Origin: Hydractinia symbiolongicarpus
Lineage: Eukaryota; Cnidaria; Hydrozoa; Anthoathecata; Hydractiniidae
Length of the DNA: 64,000 bases
NCBI RefSeq assembly: GCF_029227915.1
Contig: NC_079877.1
Coordinates: forward strand, 8,928,001 to 8,992,000
Direction of reading: 5' to 3'
The position numbers and the translations under genes are program-made. This document shows, piece after piece, positions 6,511-18,215 of this stretch. The notes below the pieces were generated by a model. That model had not been told where the DNA came from. It saw only the letters and a list, made by a program, of their open reading frames with translations, and searched no databases. Position 1 is the stretch's first letter; each line of letters begins with the position of its first letter.

Positions 6511-7812
6511 TTGCGAACAGCACTCGAACTATGACCTTTTTACCATTTCCAGGGGGATTAGCTCACATGGTAGAGCGCTCGCTTTGCATGCGAGAGGTAC
6601 CGGGATCGATGCCCGGATCCTCCAAGACGATGTTTTTAATTTATTTATTTTTATACTAATTTCAGTAGTTGCCAATGGTCATAAGAGGATTTATGATGCT
6701 CCTAAGATTACCTGGTATTAATAATAATAATAATAATACTAAACCGCGCTGCATATGTCTAGAGCATTTCTTGCTGTTTAATTTCGCATTGACAGTATAC
6801 ACAGTTTCAGCTTTTAACATGATCGACCGTGTGGCATTCGGGCATTGACGCCATCGCGAACATATTATTTAAATATGAACTCGTCCTCGGTAGTATAGTG
6901 GTAAGTATCCCCGCCTGTCACGCGGGAGACCGGGGTTCGATTCCCCGCCGGGGAGGTTCTTTTTATCTTGTCAATGTTTCGTTTCACGTCAGTAGCGTTC
7001 GCGGGACTGTCCGGGAATACAGATTTACGCCCGGTTAGCTCAGTCGGTAGAGCATCAGACTTTTAATCTGAGGGTCGCGGGTTCGAGTCCCTCATCGGGC
7101 GTAACAATTATTTGGTACGATGGTGAACTAACTTTCACCACAATGTCTTGTCGAAAGAGGATGAATAACGTAACATTTGCGGAGTGGCAAAGGCGAAGCA
7201 AACTTGATGGGGAACTAGCTCAGATGGTAGAGCGCTCGCTTAGCATGCGAGAGGTACCGGGATCGATGCCCGGGTTCTCCAATGCCTTTTCCATAGGCGT
7301 AAAATAAAAGAAATTTGCGCAGAGCAATTTGCAGCAGCGTTCGTGTCATGTCGGGATGGCCGAGCGGTCTAAGGCGCCAGACTCAAGACAAAATGTTCTT
7401 CCACTCATCGCGTGGAGAATTCTGGTCCTCGAATGAGGGCGTGGGTTCGAATCCCACTTCCGACAACTTTTCCCTGCCACACAAAATTTTAGGCCTAAAA
7501 TGCAAGTCCACCGAGCCGGATTTGAACCAGCGACCTAAGGATGCCTGAGTGGTATAAGTTCGTCTACAGTCCTCCGCTCTACCAACTGAGCTATCGGTGG
7601 ATGTAGCATCGTACAGTTCTTGTGCAGGACTATGCAGGTCATGTCACGTTTGTAGTATGACGTGGTTTTTAAAATGATGCGATAGCTCGCACGTAGCAGA
7701 GGGTGGTTTCGATCCACCGACCTCTGGGTTATGGGCCCAGCACGCTTCCTCTGCGCCACTCTGCTGAAGGTAGGTAAGCTGAAATGTGTCTGATGTAAGG
7801 TGTAGTTTAGTA
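6511..7812. repeat. Array unit 6
   Basis: Ala-TGC 6552-6624, Asp 6884-6955, Lys 7029-7101, Ala-AGC 7209-7281, Leu 7350-7465, Tyr(-) 7507-7600, iMet(-) 7694-7765. No difference from the consensus seen. Confidence 0.95.
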
Positions 7813-9114
7813 TTGCGAACAGCACTCGAACTATGACCTTTTTACCATTTCCAGGGGGATTAGCTCACATGGTAGAGCGCTCGCTTTGCATGCGAGAGGT
7901 ACCGGGATCGATGCCCGGATCCTCCAAGACGATGTTTTTAATTTATTTATTTTTATACTAATTTCAGTAGTTGCCAATGGTCATAAGAGGATTTATGATG
8001 CTCCTAAGATTACCTGGTATTAATAATAATAATAATAATACTAAACCGCGCTGCATATGTCTAGAGCATTTCTTGCTGTTTAATTTCGCATTGACAGTAT
8101 ACACAGTTTCAGCTTTTAACATGATCGACCGTGTGGCATTCGGGCATTGACGCCATCGCGAACATATTATTTAAATATGAACTCGTCCTCGGTAGTATAG
8201 TGGTAAGTATCCCCGCCTGTCACGCGGGAGACCGGGGTTCGATTCCCCGCCGGGGAGGTTCTTTTTATCTTGTCAATGTTTCGTTTCACGTCAGTAGCGT
8301 TCGCGGGACTGTCCGGGAATACAGATTTACGCCCGGTTAGCTCAGTCGGTAGAGCATCAGACTTTTAATCTGAGGGTCGCGGGTTCGAGTCCCTCATCGG
8401 GCGTAACAATTATTTGGTACGATGGTGAACTAACTTTCACCACAATGTCTTGTCGAAAGAGGATGAATAACGTAACATTTGCGGAGTGGCAAAGGCGAAG
8501 CAAACTTGATGGGGAACTAGCTCAGATGGTAGAGCGCTCGCTTAGCATGCGAGAGGTACCGGGATCGATGCCCGGGTTCTCCAATGCCTTTTCCATAGGC
8601 GTAAAATAAAAGAAATTTGCGCAGAGCAATTTGCAGCAGCGTTCGTGTCATGTCGGGATGGCCGAGCGGTCTAAGGCGCCAGACTCAAGACAAAATGTTC
8701 TTCCACTCATCGCGTGGAGAATTCTGGTCCTCGAATGAGGGCGTGGGTTCGAATCCCACTTCCGACAACTTTTCCCTGCCACACAAAATTTTAGGCCTAA
8801 AATGCAAGTCCACCGAGCTGGATTTGAACCAGCGACCTAAGGATGCCTGAGTGGTATAAGTTCGTCTACAGTCCTCCGCTCTACCAACTGAGCTATCGGT
8901 GGATGTAGCATCGTACAGTTCTTGTGCAGGACTATGCAGGTCATGTCACGTTTGTAGTATGACGTGGTTTTTAAAATGATGCGATAGCTCGCACGTAGCA
9001 GAGGGTGGTTTCGATCCACCGACCTCTGGGTTATGGGCCCAGCACGCTTCCTCTGCGCCACTCTGCTGAAGGTAGGTAAGCTGAAATGTGTCTGATGTAA
9101 GGTGTAGTTTAGTA
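7813..9114. repeat. Array unit 7
   Basis: Ala-TGC 7854-7926, Asp 8186-8257, Lys 8331-8403, Ala-AGC 8511-8583, Leu 8652-8767, Tyr(-) 8809-8902, iMet(-) 8996-9067. T at 8819 is private: it turns the U-G pair in the Tyr T stem into U-A, so it strengthens the stem. Unit 27 lacks it. Confidence 0.95.
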
Positions 9115-10416
9115 TTGCGAACAGCACTCGAACTATGACCTTTTTACCATTTCCAGGGGGATTAGCTCACATGGTAGAGCGCTCGCTTTGCATGCGAGAG
9201 GTACCGGGATCGATGCCCGGATCCTCCAAGACGATGTTTTTAATTTATTTATTTTTATACTAATTTCAGTAGTTGCCAATGGTCATAAGAGGATTTATGA
9301 TGCTCCTAAGATTACCTGGTATTAATAATAATAATAATAATACTAAACCGCGCTGCATATGTCTAGAGCATTTCTTGCTGTTTAATTTCGCATTGACAGT
9401 ATACACAGTTTCAGCTTTTAACATGATCGACCGTGTGGCATTCGGGCATTGACGCCATCGCGAACATATTATTTAAATATGAACTCGTCCTCGGTAGTAT
9501 AGTGGTAAGTATCCCCGTCTGTCACGCGGGAGACCGGGGTTCGATTCCCCGCCGGGGAGGTTCTTTTTATCTTGTCAATGTTTCGTTTCACGTCAGTAGC
9601 GTTCGCGGGACTGTCCGGGAATACAGATTTACGCCCGGTTAGCTCAGTCGGTAGAGCATCAGACTTTTAATCTGAGGGTCGCGGGTTCGAGTCCCTCATC
9701 GGGCGTAACAATTATTTGGTACGATGGTGAACTAACTTTCACCACAATGTCTTGACGAAAGAGGATGAATGACGTAACATTTGCGGAGTGGCAAAGGCGA
9801 AGCAAACTTGATGGGGAACTAGCTCAGATGGTAGAGCGCTCGCTTAGCATGCGAGAGGTACCGGGATCGATGCCCGGGTTCTCCAATGCCTTTTCCATAG
9901 GCGTAAAATAAAAGAAATTTGCGCAGAGCAATTTGCAGCAGCGTTCGTGTCATGTCGGGATGGCCGAGCGGTCTAAGGCGCCAGACTCAAGACAAAATGT
10001 TCTTCCACTCATCGCGTGGAGAATTCTGGTCCTCGAATGAGGGCGTGGGTTTGAATCCCACTTCCGACAACTTTTCCCTGCCACACAAAATTTTAGGCCT
10101 AAAATGCAAGTCCACCGAGCCGGATTTGAACCAGCGACCTAAGGATGCCTGAGTGGTATAAGTTCGTCTACAGTCCTCCGCTCTACCAACTGAGCTATCG
10201 GTGGATGTAGCATCGTACAGTTCTTGTGCAGGACTATGCAGGTCATGTCACGTTTGTAGTATGACGTGGTTTTTAAAATGATGCGATAGCTCGCACGTAG
10301 CAGAGGGTGGTTTCGATCCACCGACCTCTGGGTTATGGGCCCAGCACGCTTCCTCTGCGCCACTCTGCTGAAGGTAGGTAAGCTGAAATGTGTCTGGTGT
10401 AAGGTGTAGTTTAGTA
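9115..10416. repeat. Array unit 8
   Basis: Ala-TGC 9156-9228, Asp 9488-9559, Lys 9633-9705, Ala-AGC 9813-9885, Leu 9954-10069, Tyr(-) 10111-10204, iMet(-) 10298-10369. Shared with unit 28: T at 9518 (Asp anticodon stem, becomes U-G), A at 9755, G at 9771, G at 10397. Private: T at 10052 in Leu. Confidence 0.95.
9954..10069 (+). tRNA. tRNA-Leu(CAA), T-loop C56 lost
   Basis: C-to-T at 10052 makes the T loop TTTGAAT. C56 pairs with G19 to fold the tRNA and is the key base of the B box bound by TFIIIC, so both folding and transcription of this copy should suffer. Its duplicate in unit 28 is normal, so the change came after the block duplication. Confidence 0.9.
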
Positions 10417-11718
10417 TTGCGAACAGCACTCGAACTATGACCTTTTTACCATTTCCAGGGGGATTAGCTCACATGGTAGAGCGCTCGCTTTGCATGCGAG
10501 AGGTACCGGGATCGATGCCCGGATCCTCCAAGACGATGTTTTTAATTTATTTATTTTTATACTAATTTCAGTAGTTGCCAATGGTCATAAGAGGATTTAT
10601 GATGCTCCTAAGATTACCTGGTATTAATAATAATAATAATAATACTAAACCGCGCTGCATATGTCTAGAGCATTTCTTGCTGTTTAATTTCGCATTGACA
10701 GTATACACAGTTTCAGCTTTTAACATGATCGACCGTGTGGCATTCGGGCATTGACGCCATCGCGAACATATTATTTAAATATGAACTCGTCCTCGGTAGT
10801 ATAGTGGTAAGTATCCCCGCCTGTCACGCGGGAGACCGGGGTTCGATTCCCCGCCGGGGAGGTTCTTTTTATCTTGTCAATGTTTCGTTTCACGTCAGTA
10901 GCGTTCGCGGGACTGTCCGGGAATACAGATTTACGCCCGGTTAGCTCAGTCGGTAGAGCATCAGACTTTTAATCTGAGGGTCGCGGGTTCGAGTCCCTCA
11001 TCGGGCGTAACAATTATTTGGTACGATGGTGAACTAACTTTCACCACAATGTCTTGTGGAAAGAGGATGAATAACGTAACATTTGCGGAGTGGCAAAGGC
11101 GAAGCAAACTTGATGGGGAACTAGCTCAGATGGTAGAGCGCTCGCTTAGCATGCGAGAGGTACCGGGATCGATGCCCGGGTTCTCCAATGCCTTTTCCAT
11201 AGGCGTAAAATAAAAGAAATTTGCGCAGAGCAATTTGCAGCAGCGTTCGTGTCATGTCGGGATGGCCGAGCGGTCTAAGGCGCCAGACTCAAGACAAAAT
11301 GTTCTTCCACTCATCGCGTGGAGAATTCTGGTCCTCGAATGAGGGCGTGGGTTCGAATCCCACTTCCGACAACTTTTCCCTGCCACACAAAATTTTAGGC
11401 CTAAAATGCAAGTCCACCGAGCCGGATTTGAACCAGCGACCTAAGGATGCCTGAGTGGTATAAGTTCGTCTACAGTCCTCCGCTCTACCAACTGAGCTAT
11501 CGGTGGATGTAGCATCGTACAGTTCTTGTGCAGGACTATGCAGGTCATGTCACGTTTGTAGTATGACGTGGTTTTTAAAATGATGCGATAGCTCGCACGT
11601 AGCAGAGGGTGGTTTCGATCCACCGACCTCTGGGTTATGGGCCCAGCACGCTTCCTCTGCGCCACTCTGCTGAAGGTAGGTAAGCTGAAATGTGTCTGGT
11701 GTAAGGTGTAGTTTAGTA
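10417..11718. repeat. Array unit 9
   Basis: Ala-TGC 10458-10530, Asp 10790-10861, Lys 10935-11007, Ala-AGC 11115-11187, Leu 11256-11371, Tyr(-) 11413-11506, iMet(-) 11600-11671. Variants shared with unit 29: G at 11058 and G at 11699. Confidence 0.95.
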
Positions 11719-13020
11719 TTGCGAACAGCACTCGAACTATGACCTTTTTACCATTTCCAGGGGGATTAGCTCACATGGTAGAGCGCTCGCTTTGCATGCG
11801 AGAGGTACCGGGATCGATGCCCGGATCCTCCAAGACGATGTTTTTAATTTATTTATTTTTATACTAATTTCAGTAGTTGCCAATGGTCATAAGAGGATTT
11901 ATGATGCTCCTAAGATTACCTGGTATTAATAATAATAATAATAATACTAAACCGCGCTGCATATGTCTAGAGCATTTCTTGCTGTTTAATTTCGCATTGA
12001 CAGTATACACAGTTTCAGCTTTTAACATGATCGACCGTGTGGCATTCGGGCATTGACGCCATCGCGAACATATTATTTAAATATGAACTCGTCCTCGGTA
12101 GTATAGTGGTAAGTATCCCCGCCTGTCACGCGGGAGACCGGGGTTCGATTCCCCGCCGGGGAGGTTCTTTTTATCTTGTCAATGTTTCGTTTCACGTCAG
12201 TAGCGTTCGTGGGACTGTCCGGGAATACAGATTTACGCCCGGTTAGCTCAGTCGGTAGAGCATCAGACTTTTAATCTGAGGGTCGCGGGTTCGAGTCCCT
12301 CATCGGGCGTAACAATTATTTGGTACGATGGTGAACTAACTTTCACCACAATGTCTTGTGGAAAGAGGATGAATAACGTAACATTTGCGGAGTGGCAAAG
12401 GCGAAGCAAACTTGATGGGGAACTAGCTCAGATGGTAGAGCGCTCGCTTAGCATGCGAGAGGTACCGGGATCGATGCCCGGGTTCTCCAATGCCTTTTCC
12501 ATAGGCGTAAAATAAAAGAAATTTGCGCAGAGCAATTTGCAGCAGCGTTCGTGTCATGTCGGGATGGCCGAGCGGTCTAAGGCGCCAGACTCAAGACAAA
12601 ATGTTCTTCCACTCATCGCGTGGAGAATTCTGGTCCTCGAATGAGGGCGTGGGTTCGAATCCCACTTCCGACAACTTTTCCCTGCCACACAAAATTTTAG
12701 GCCTAAAATGCAAGTCCACCGAGCCGGATTTGAACCAGCGACCTAAGGATGCCTGAGTGGTATAAGTTCGTCTACAGTCCTCCGCTCTACCAACTGAGCT
12801 ATCGGTGGATGTAGCATCGTACAGTTCTTGTGCAGGACTATGCAGGTCATGTCACGTTTGTAGTATGACGTGGTTTTTAAAATGATGCGATAGCTCGCAC
12901 GTAGCAGAGGGTGGTTTCGATCCACCGACCTCTGGGTTATGGGCCCAGCACGCTTCCTCTGCGCCACTCTGCTGAAGGTAGGTAAGCTGAAATGTGTCTG
13001 ATGTAAGGTGTAGTTTAGTA
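11719..13020. repeat. Array unit 10
   Basis: Ala-TGC 11760-11832, Asp 12092-12163, Lys 12237-12309, Ala-AGC 12417-12489, Leu 12558-12673, Tyr(-) 12715-12808, iMet(-) 12902-12973. T at 12210 and G at 12360 are shared with units 12, 30 and 32. Confidence 0.95.
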
Positions 13021-14322
13021 TTGCGAACAGCACTCGAACTATGACCTTTTTACCATTTCCAGGGGGATTAGCTCACATGGTAGAGCGCTCGCTTTGCATG
13101 CGAGAGGTACCGGGATCGATGCCCGGATCCTCCAAGACGATGTTTTTAATTTATTTATTTTTATACTAATTTCAGTAGTTGCCAATGGTCATAAGAGGAT
13201 TTATGATGCTCCTAAGATTACCTGGTATTAATAATAATAATAATAATACTAAACCGCGCTGCATATGTCTAGAGCATTTCTTGCTGTTTAATTTCGCATT
13301 GACAGTATACACAGTTTCAGCTTTTAACATGATCGACCGTGTGGCATTCGGGCATTGACGCCATCGCGAACATATTATTTAAATATGAACTCGTCCTCGG
13401 TAGTATAGTGGTAAGTATCCCCGCCTGTCACGCGGGAGACCGGGGTTCGATTCCCCGCCGGGGAGGTTCTTTTTATCTTGTCAATGTTTCGTTTCACGTC
13501 AGTAGCGTTCGCGGGACTGTCCGGGAATACAGATTTACGCCCGGTTAGCTCAGTCGGTAGAGCATCAGACTTTTAATCTGAGGGTCGCGGGTTCGAGTCC
13601 CTCATCGGGCGTAACAATTATTTGGTACGATGGTGAACTAACTTTCACCACAATGTCTTGTCGAAAGAGGATGAATAACGTAACATTTGCGGAGTGGCAA
13701 AGGCGAAGCAAACTTGATGGGGAACTAGCTCAGATGGTAGAGCGCTCGCTTAGCATGCGAGAGGTACCGGGATCGATGCCCGGGTTCTCCAATACCTTTT
13801 CCATAGGCGTAAAATAAATAAAATTTGCGCAGAGCAATTTGCAGCAGCGTTCGTGTCATGTCGGGATGGCCGAGCGGTCTATAGCGCCAGACTCAAGACA
13901 AAATAATCTTCCACTCATTGCGTGGAGAATTCTGGTCCTCGAATGAGGGCGTGGGTTCGAATCCCACTTCCGACAACTTTTCCCTGCCACACAAAATTTT
14001 AGGCCTAAAATGCAAGTCCACCGAGCCGGATTTGAACCAGCGACCTAAGGATGCCTGAGTGGTATAAGTTCGTCTACAGTCCTCCGCTCTACCAACTGAG
14101 CTATCGGTGGATGTAGCATCGTACAGTTCTTGTGCAGGACTATGCAGGTCATGTCACGTTTGTAGTATGACGTGGTTTTTAAAATGATGCGATAGCTCGC
14201 ACGTAGCAGAGGGTGGTTTCGATCCACCGACCTCTGGGTTATGGGCCCAGCACGCTTCCTCTGCGCCACTCTGCTGAAGGTAGGTAAGCTGAAATGTGTC
14301 TGATGTAAGGTGTAGTTTAGTA
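13021..14322. repeat. Array unit 11
   Basis: Ala-TGC 13062-13134, Asp 13394-13465, Lys 13539-13611, Ala-AGC 13719-13791, Leu (variant) 13860-13975, Tyr(-) 14017-14110, iMet(-) 14204-14275. Eight substitutions between 13794 and 13919 define a variant block shared with units 13, 31 and 33. Confidence 0.95.
13860..13975 (+). tRNA. tRNA-Leu(CAA), diverged copy
   Basis: Changes are A-to-T at 13882, G-to-A at 13883, and three intron changes (13905, 13906, 13919). A13883 faces C in the three-pair D stem, so one D-stem pair is lost. Anticodon, discriminator and the CCAC/GTGG intron stem are kept. Three upstream substitutions travel with it. The clustering of eight changes in about 125 bp suggests a conversion tract from a diverged unit, not independent mutations. 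The same copy is at 16464-16579, 39887-40002 and 42491-42606. Confidence 0.92.
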
Positions 14323-15624
14323 TTGCGAACAGCACTCGAACTATGACCTTTTTACCATTTCCAGGGGGATTAGCTCACATGGTAGAGCGCTCGCTTTGCA
14401 TGCGAGAGGTACCGGGATCGATGCCCGGATCCTCCAAGACGATGTTTTTAATTTATTTATTTTTATACTAATTTCAGTAGTTGCCAATGGTCATAAGAGG
14501 ATTTATGATGCTCCTAAGATTACCTGGTATTAATAATAATAATAATAATACTAAACCGCGCTGCATATGTCTAGAGCATTTCTTGCTGTTTAATTTCGCA
14601 TTGACAGTATACACAGTTTCAGCTTTTAACATGATCGACCGTGTGGCATTCGGGCATTGACGCCATCGCGAACATATTATTTAAATATGAACTCGTCCTC
14701 GGTAGTATAGTGGTAAGTATCCCCGCCTGTCACGCGGGAGACCGGGGTTCGATTCCCCGCCGGGGAGGTTCTTTTTATCTTGTCAATGTTTCGTTTCACG
14801 TCAGTAGCGTTCGTGGGACTGTCCGGGAATACAGATTTACGCCCGGTTAGCTCAGTCGGTAGAGCATCAGACTTTTAATCTGAGGGTCGCGGGTTCGAGT
14901 CCCTCATCGGGCGTAACAATTATTTGGTACGATGGTGAACTAACTTTCACCACAATGTCTTGTGGAAAGAGGATGAATAACGTAACATTTGCGGAGTGGC
15001 AAAGGCGAAGCAAACTTGATGGGGAACTAGCTCAGATGGTAGAGCGCTCGCTTAGCATGCGAGAGGTACCGGGATCGATGCCCGGGTTCTCCAATGCCTT
15101 TTCCATAGGCGTAAAATAAAAGAAATTTGCGCAGAGCAATTTGCAGCAGCGTTCGTGTCATGTCGGGATGGCCGAGCGGTCTAAGGCGCCAGACTCAAGA
15201 CAAAATGTTCTTCCACTCATCGCGTGGAGAATTCTGGTCCTCGAATGAGGGCGTGGGTTCGAATCCCACTTCCGACAACTTTTCCCTGCCACACAAAATT
15301 TTAGGCCTAAAATGCAAGTCCACCGAGCCGGATTTGAACCAGCGACCTAAGGATGCCTGAGTGGTATAAGTTCGTCTACAGTCCTCCGCTCTACCAACTG
15401 AGCTATCGGTGGATGTAGCATCGTACAGTTCTTGTGCAGGACTATGCAGGTCATGTCACGTTTGTAGTATGACGTGGTTTTTAAAATGATGCGATAGCTC
15501 GCACGTAGCAGAGGGTGGTTTCGATCCACCGACCTCTGGGTTATGGGCCCAGCACGCTTCCTCTGCGCCACTCTGCTGAAGCTAGGTAAGCTGAAATGTG
15601 TCTGATGTAAGGTGTAGTTTAGTA
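14323..15624. repeat. Array unit 12
   Basis: Ala-TGC 14364-14436, Asp 14696-14767, Lys 14841-14913, Ala-AGC 15021-15093, Leu 15162-15277, Tyr(-) 15319-15412, iMet(-) 15506-15577. T at 14814 and G at 14964 as in unit 10. C at 15582 is absent from unit 32 but present in unit 35. Confidence 0.95.
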
Positions 15625-16926
15625 TTGCGAACAGCACTCGAACTATGACCTTTTTACCATTTCCAGGGGGATTAGCTCACATGGTAGAGCGCTCGCTTTG
15701 CATGCGAGAGGTACCGGGATCGATGCCCGGATCCTCCAAGACGATGTTTTTAATTTATTTATTTTTATACTAATTTCAGTAGTTGCCAATGGTCATAAGA
15801 GGATTTATGATGCTCCTAAGATTACCTGGTATTAATAATAATAATAATAATACTAAACCGCGCTGCATATGTCTAGAGCATTTCTTGCTGTTTAATTTCG
15901 CATTGACAGTATACACAGTTTCAGCTTTTAACATGATCGACCGTGTGGCATTCGGGCATTGACGCCATCGCGAACATATTATTTAAATATGAACTCGTCC
16001 TCGGTAGTATAGTGGTAAGTATCCCCGCCTGTCACGCGGGAGACCGGGGTTCGATTCCCCGCCGGGGAGGTTCTTTTTATCTTGTCAATGTTTCGTTTCA
16101 CGTCAGTAGCGTTCGCGGGACTGTCCGGGAATACAGATTTACGCCCGGTTAGCTCAGTCGGTAGAGCATCAGACTTTTAATCTGAGGGTCGCGGGTTCGA
16201 GTCCCTCATCGGGCGTAACAATTATTTGGTACGATGGTGAACTAACTTTCACCACAATGTCTTGTCGAAAGAGGATGAATAACGTAACATTTGCGGAGTG
16301 GCAAAGGCGAAGCAAACTTGATGGGGAACTAGCTCAGATGGTAGAGCGCTCGCTTAGCATGCGAGAGGTACCGGGATCGATGCCCGGGTTCTCCAATACC
16401 TTTTCCATAGGCGTAAAATAAATAAAATTTGCGCAGAGCAATTTGCAGCAGCGTTCGTGTCATGTCGGGATGGCCGAGCGGTCTATAGCGCCAGACTCAA
16501 GACAAAATAATCTTCCACTCATTGCGTGGAGAATTCTGGTCCTCGAATGAGGGCGTGGGTTCGAATCCCACTTCCGACAACTTTTCCCTGCCACACAAAA
16601 TTTTAGGCCTAAAATGCAAGTCCACCGAGCCGGATTTGAACCAGCGACCTAAGGATGCCTGAGTGGTATAAGTTCGTCTACAGTCCTCCGCTCTACCAAC
16701 TGAGCTATCGGTGGATGTAGCATCGTACAGTTCTTGTGCAGGACTATGCAGGTCATGTCACGTTTGTAGTATGACGTGGTTTTTAAAATGACGCGATAGC
16801 TCGCACGTAGCAGAGGGTGGTTTCGATCCACCGACCTCTGGGTTATGGGCCCAGCACGCTTCCTCTGCGCCACTCTGCTGAAGGTAGGTAAGCTGAAATG
16901 TGTCTGATGTAAGGTGTAGTTTAGTA
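15625..16926. repeat. Array unit 13
   Basis: Ala-TGC 15666-15738, Asp 15998-16069, Lys 16143-16215, Ala-AGC 16323-16395, Leu (variant as unit 11) 16464-16579, Tyr(-) 16621-16714, iMet(-) 16808-16879. C at 16792 is shared with unit 33. Confidence 0.95.
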
Positions 16927-18215
16927 TTGCGAACAGCACTCGAACTATGACCTTTTTACCATTTCCAGGGGGATTAGCTCACATGGTAGAGCGCTCGCTT
17001 TGCATGCGAGAGGTACCGGGATCGATGCCCGGATCCTCCAAGCCGATGTTTTTAATTTATTTATTTTTATACTAATTTCAGTAGTTGCCAATGGTCATAA
17101 GAGGATTTATGATGCTTCTAAGATTACCTGGTATTAATAATAATAATAATAATACTAAACCGCGCTGCATATGTCTAGAGCATTTCTTGCTGTTTAATTT
17201 CGCATTGACAGTATACACAGTTTCAGCTTTTAACATGATCGACCGTGTGGCATTCGGGCATTGACGCCGTCGCGAACATATTATTTAAATATGAACTCGT
17301 CCTCGGTAGTATAGTGGTAAGTATCCCCGCCTGTCACGCGGGAGACCGGGGTTCGATTCCCCGCCGGGGAGGTTCTTTTTATCTTGTCAATGTTTCGTTT
17401 CACGTCAGTAGCGTTCGCGGGACTGTCCGGGAATACAGATTTACGCCCGGTTAGCTCAGTCGGTAGAGCATCAGACTTTTAATCTGAGGGTCGCGGGTTC
17501 GAGTCCCTCATCGGGCGTAACAATTATTTGGTACGATGGTGAACTAACTTTCACCACAATGTCTTGTCGAAAGAGGATGAATAACGTAACATTTGCGGAG
17601 TGGCAAAGGCGAAGCAAACTTGATGGGGAACTAGCTCAGATGGTAGAGCGCTCGCTTAGCATGCGAGAGGTACCGGGATCGATGCCCGGGTTTCCATAGG
17701 CGTAAAATAAATGAAATTTGCGCAGAGCAATTTGCAGCAGCGTTCGTGTCATGTCGGGATGGCCGAGCGGTCTAAGGCGCCAGACTCAAGACAAAATGTT
17801 CTTCCACTCATCGCGTGGAGAATTCTGGTCCTCGAATGAGGGCGTGGGTTCGAATCCCACTTCCGACAACTTTTCCCTGCCACACAAAATTTTAGGCCTA
17901 AAATGCAAGTCCACCGAGCCGGATTTGAACCAGCGACCTAAGGATGCCTGAGTGGTATAAGTTCGTCTACAGTCCTCCGCTCTACCAACTGAGCTATCGG
18001 TGGATGTAGCATCGTACAGTTCTTGTGCAGGACTATGCAGGTCATGTCACGTTTGTAGTATGACGTGGTTTTTAAAATGATGCGATAGCTCGCACGTAGC
18101 AGAGGGTGGTTTCGATCCACCGACCTCTGGGTTATGGGCCCAGCACGCTTCCTCTGCGCCACTCTGCTGAAGGTAGGTAAGCTGAAATGTGTCTGATGTA
18201 AGGTGTAGTTTAGTA
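16927..18215. repeat. Array unit 14, 13-bp deletion (1289 bp)
   Basis: Ala-TGC 16968-17040, Asp 17300-17371, Lys 17445-17517, truncated Ala-AGC 17625-17691, Leu 17753-17868, Tyr(-) 17910-18003, iMet(-) 18097-18168. Also C at 17043, T at 17117, G at 17269. All are shared with unit 34. Confidence 0.95.
17625..17691 (+). pseudogene. Truncated tRNA-Ala(AGC), 3' end and terminator deleted
   Basis: A 13-bp deletion removes the last six bases of the gene and half of the downstream T4 terminator. Anticodon and T arm are intact. By chance the new flank reads GTTTCCA, which could partly pair with acceptor GGGGAAC, but the G3-U70 identity pair would be lost. Without the T4, any transcript would run on toward tRNA-Leu (next T4 just after 17868). 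Unit 34 carries the identical lesion (43652-43718). Confidence 0.93.
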
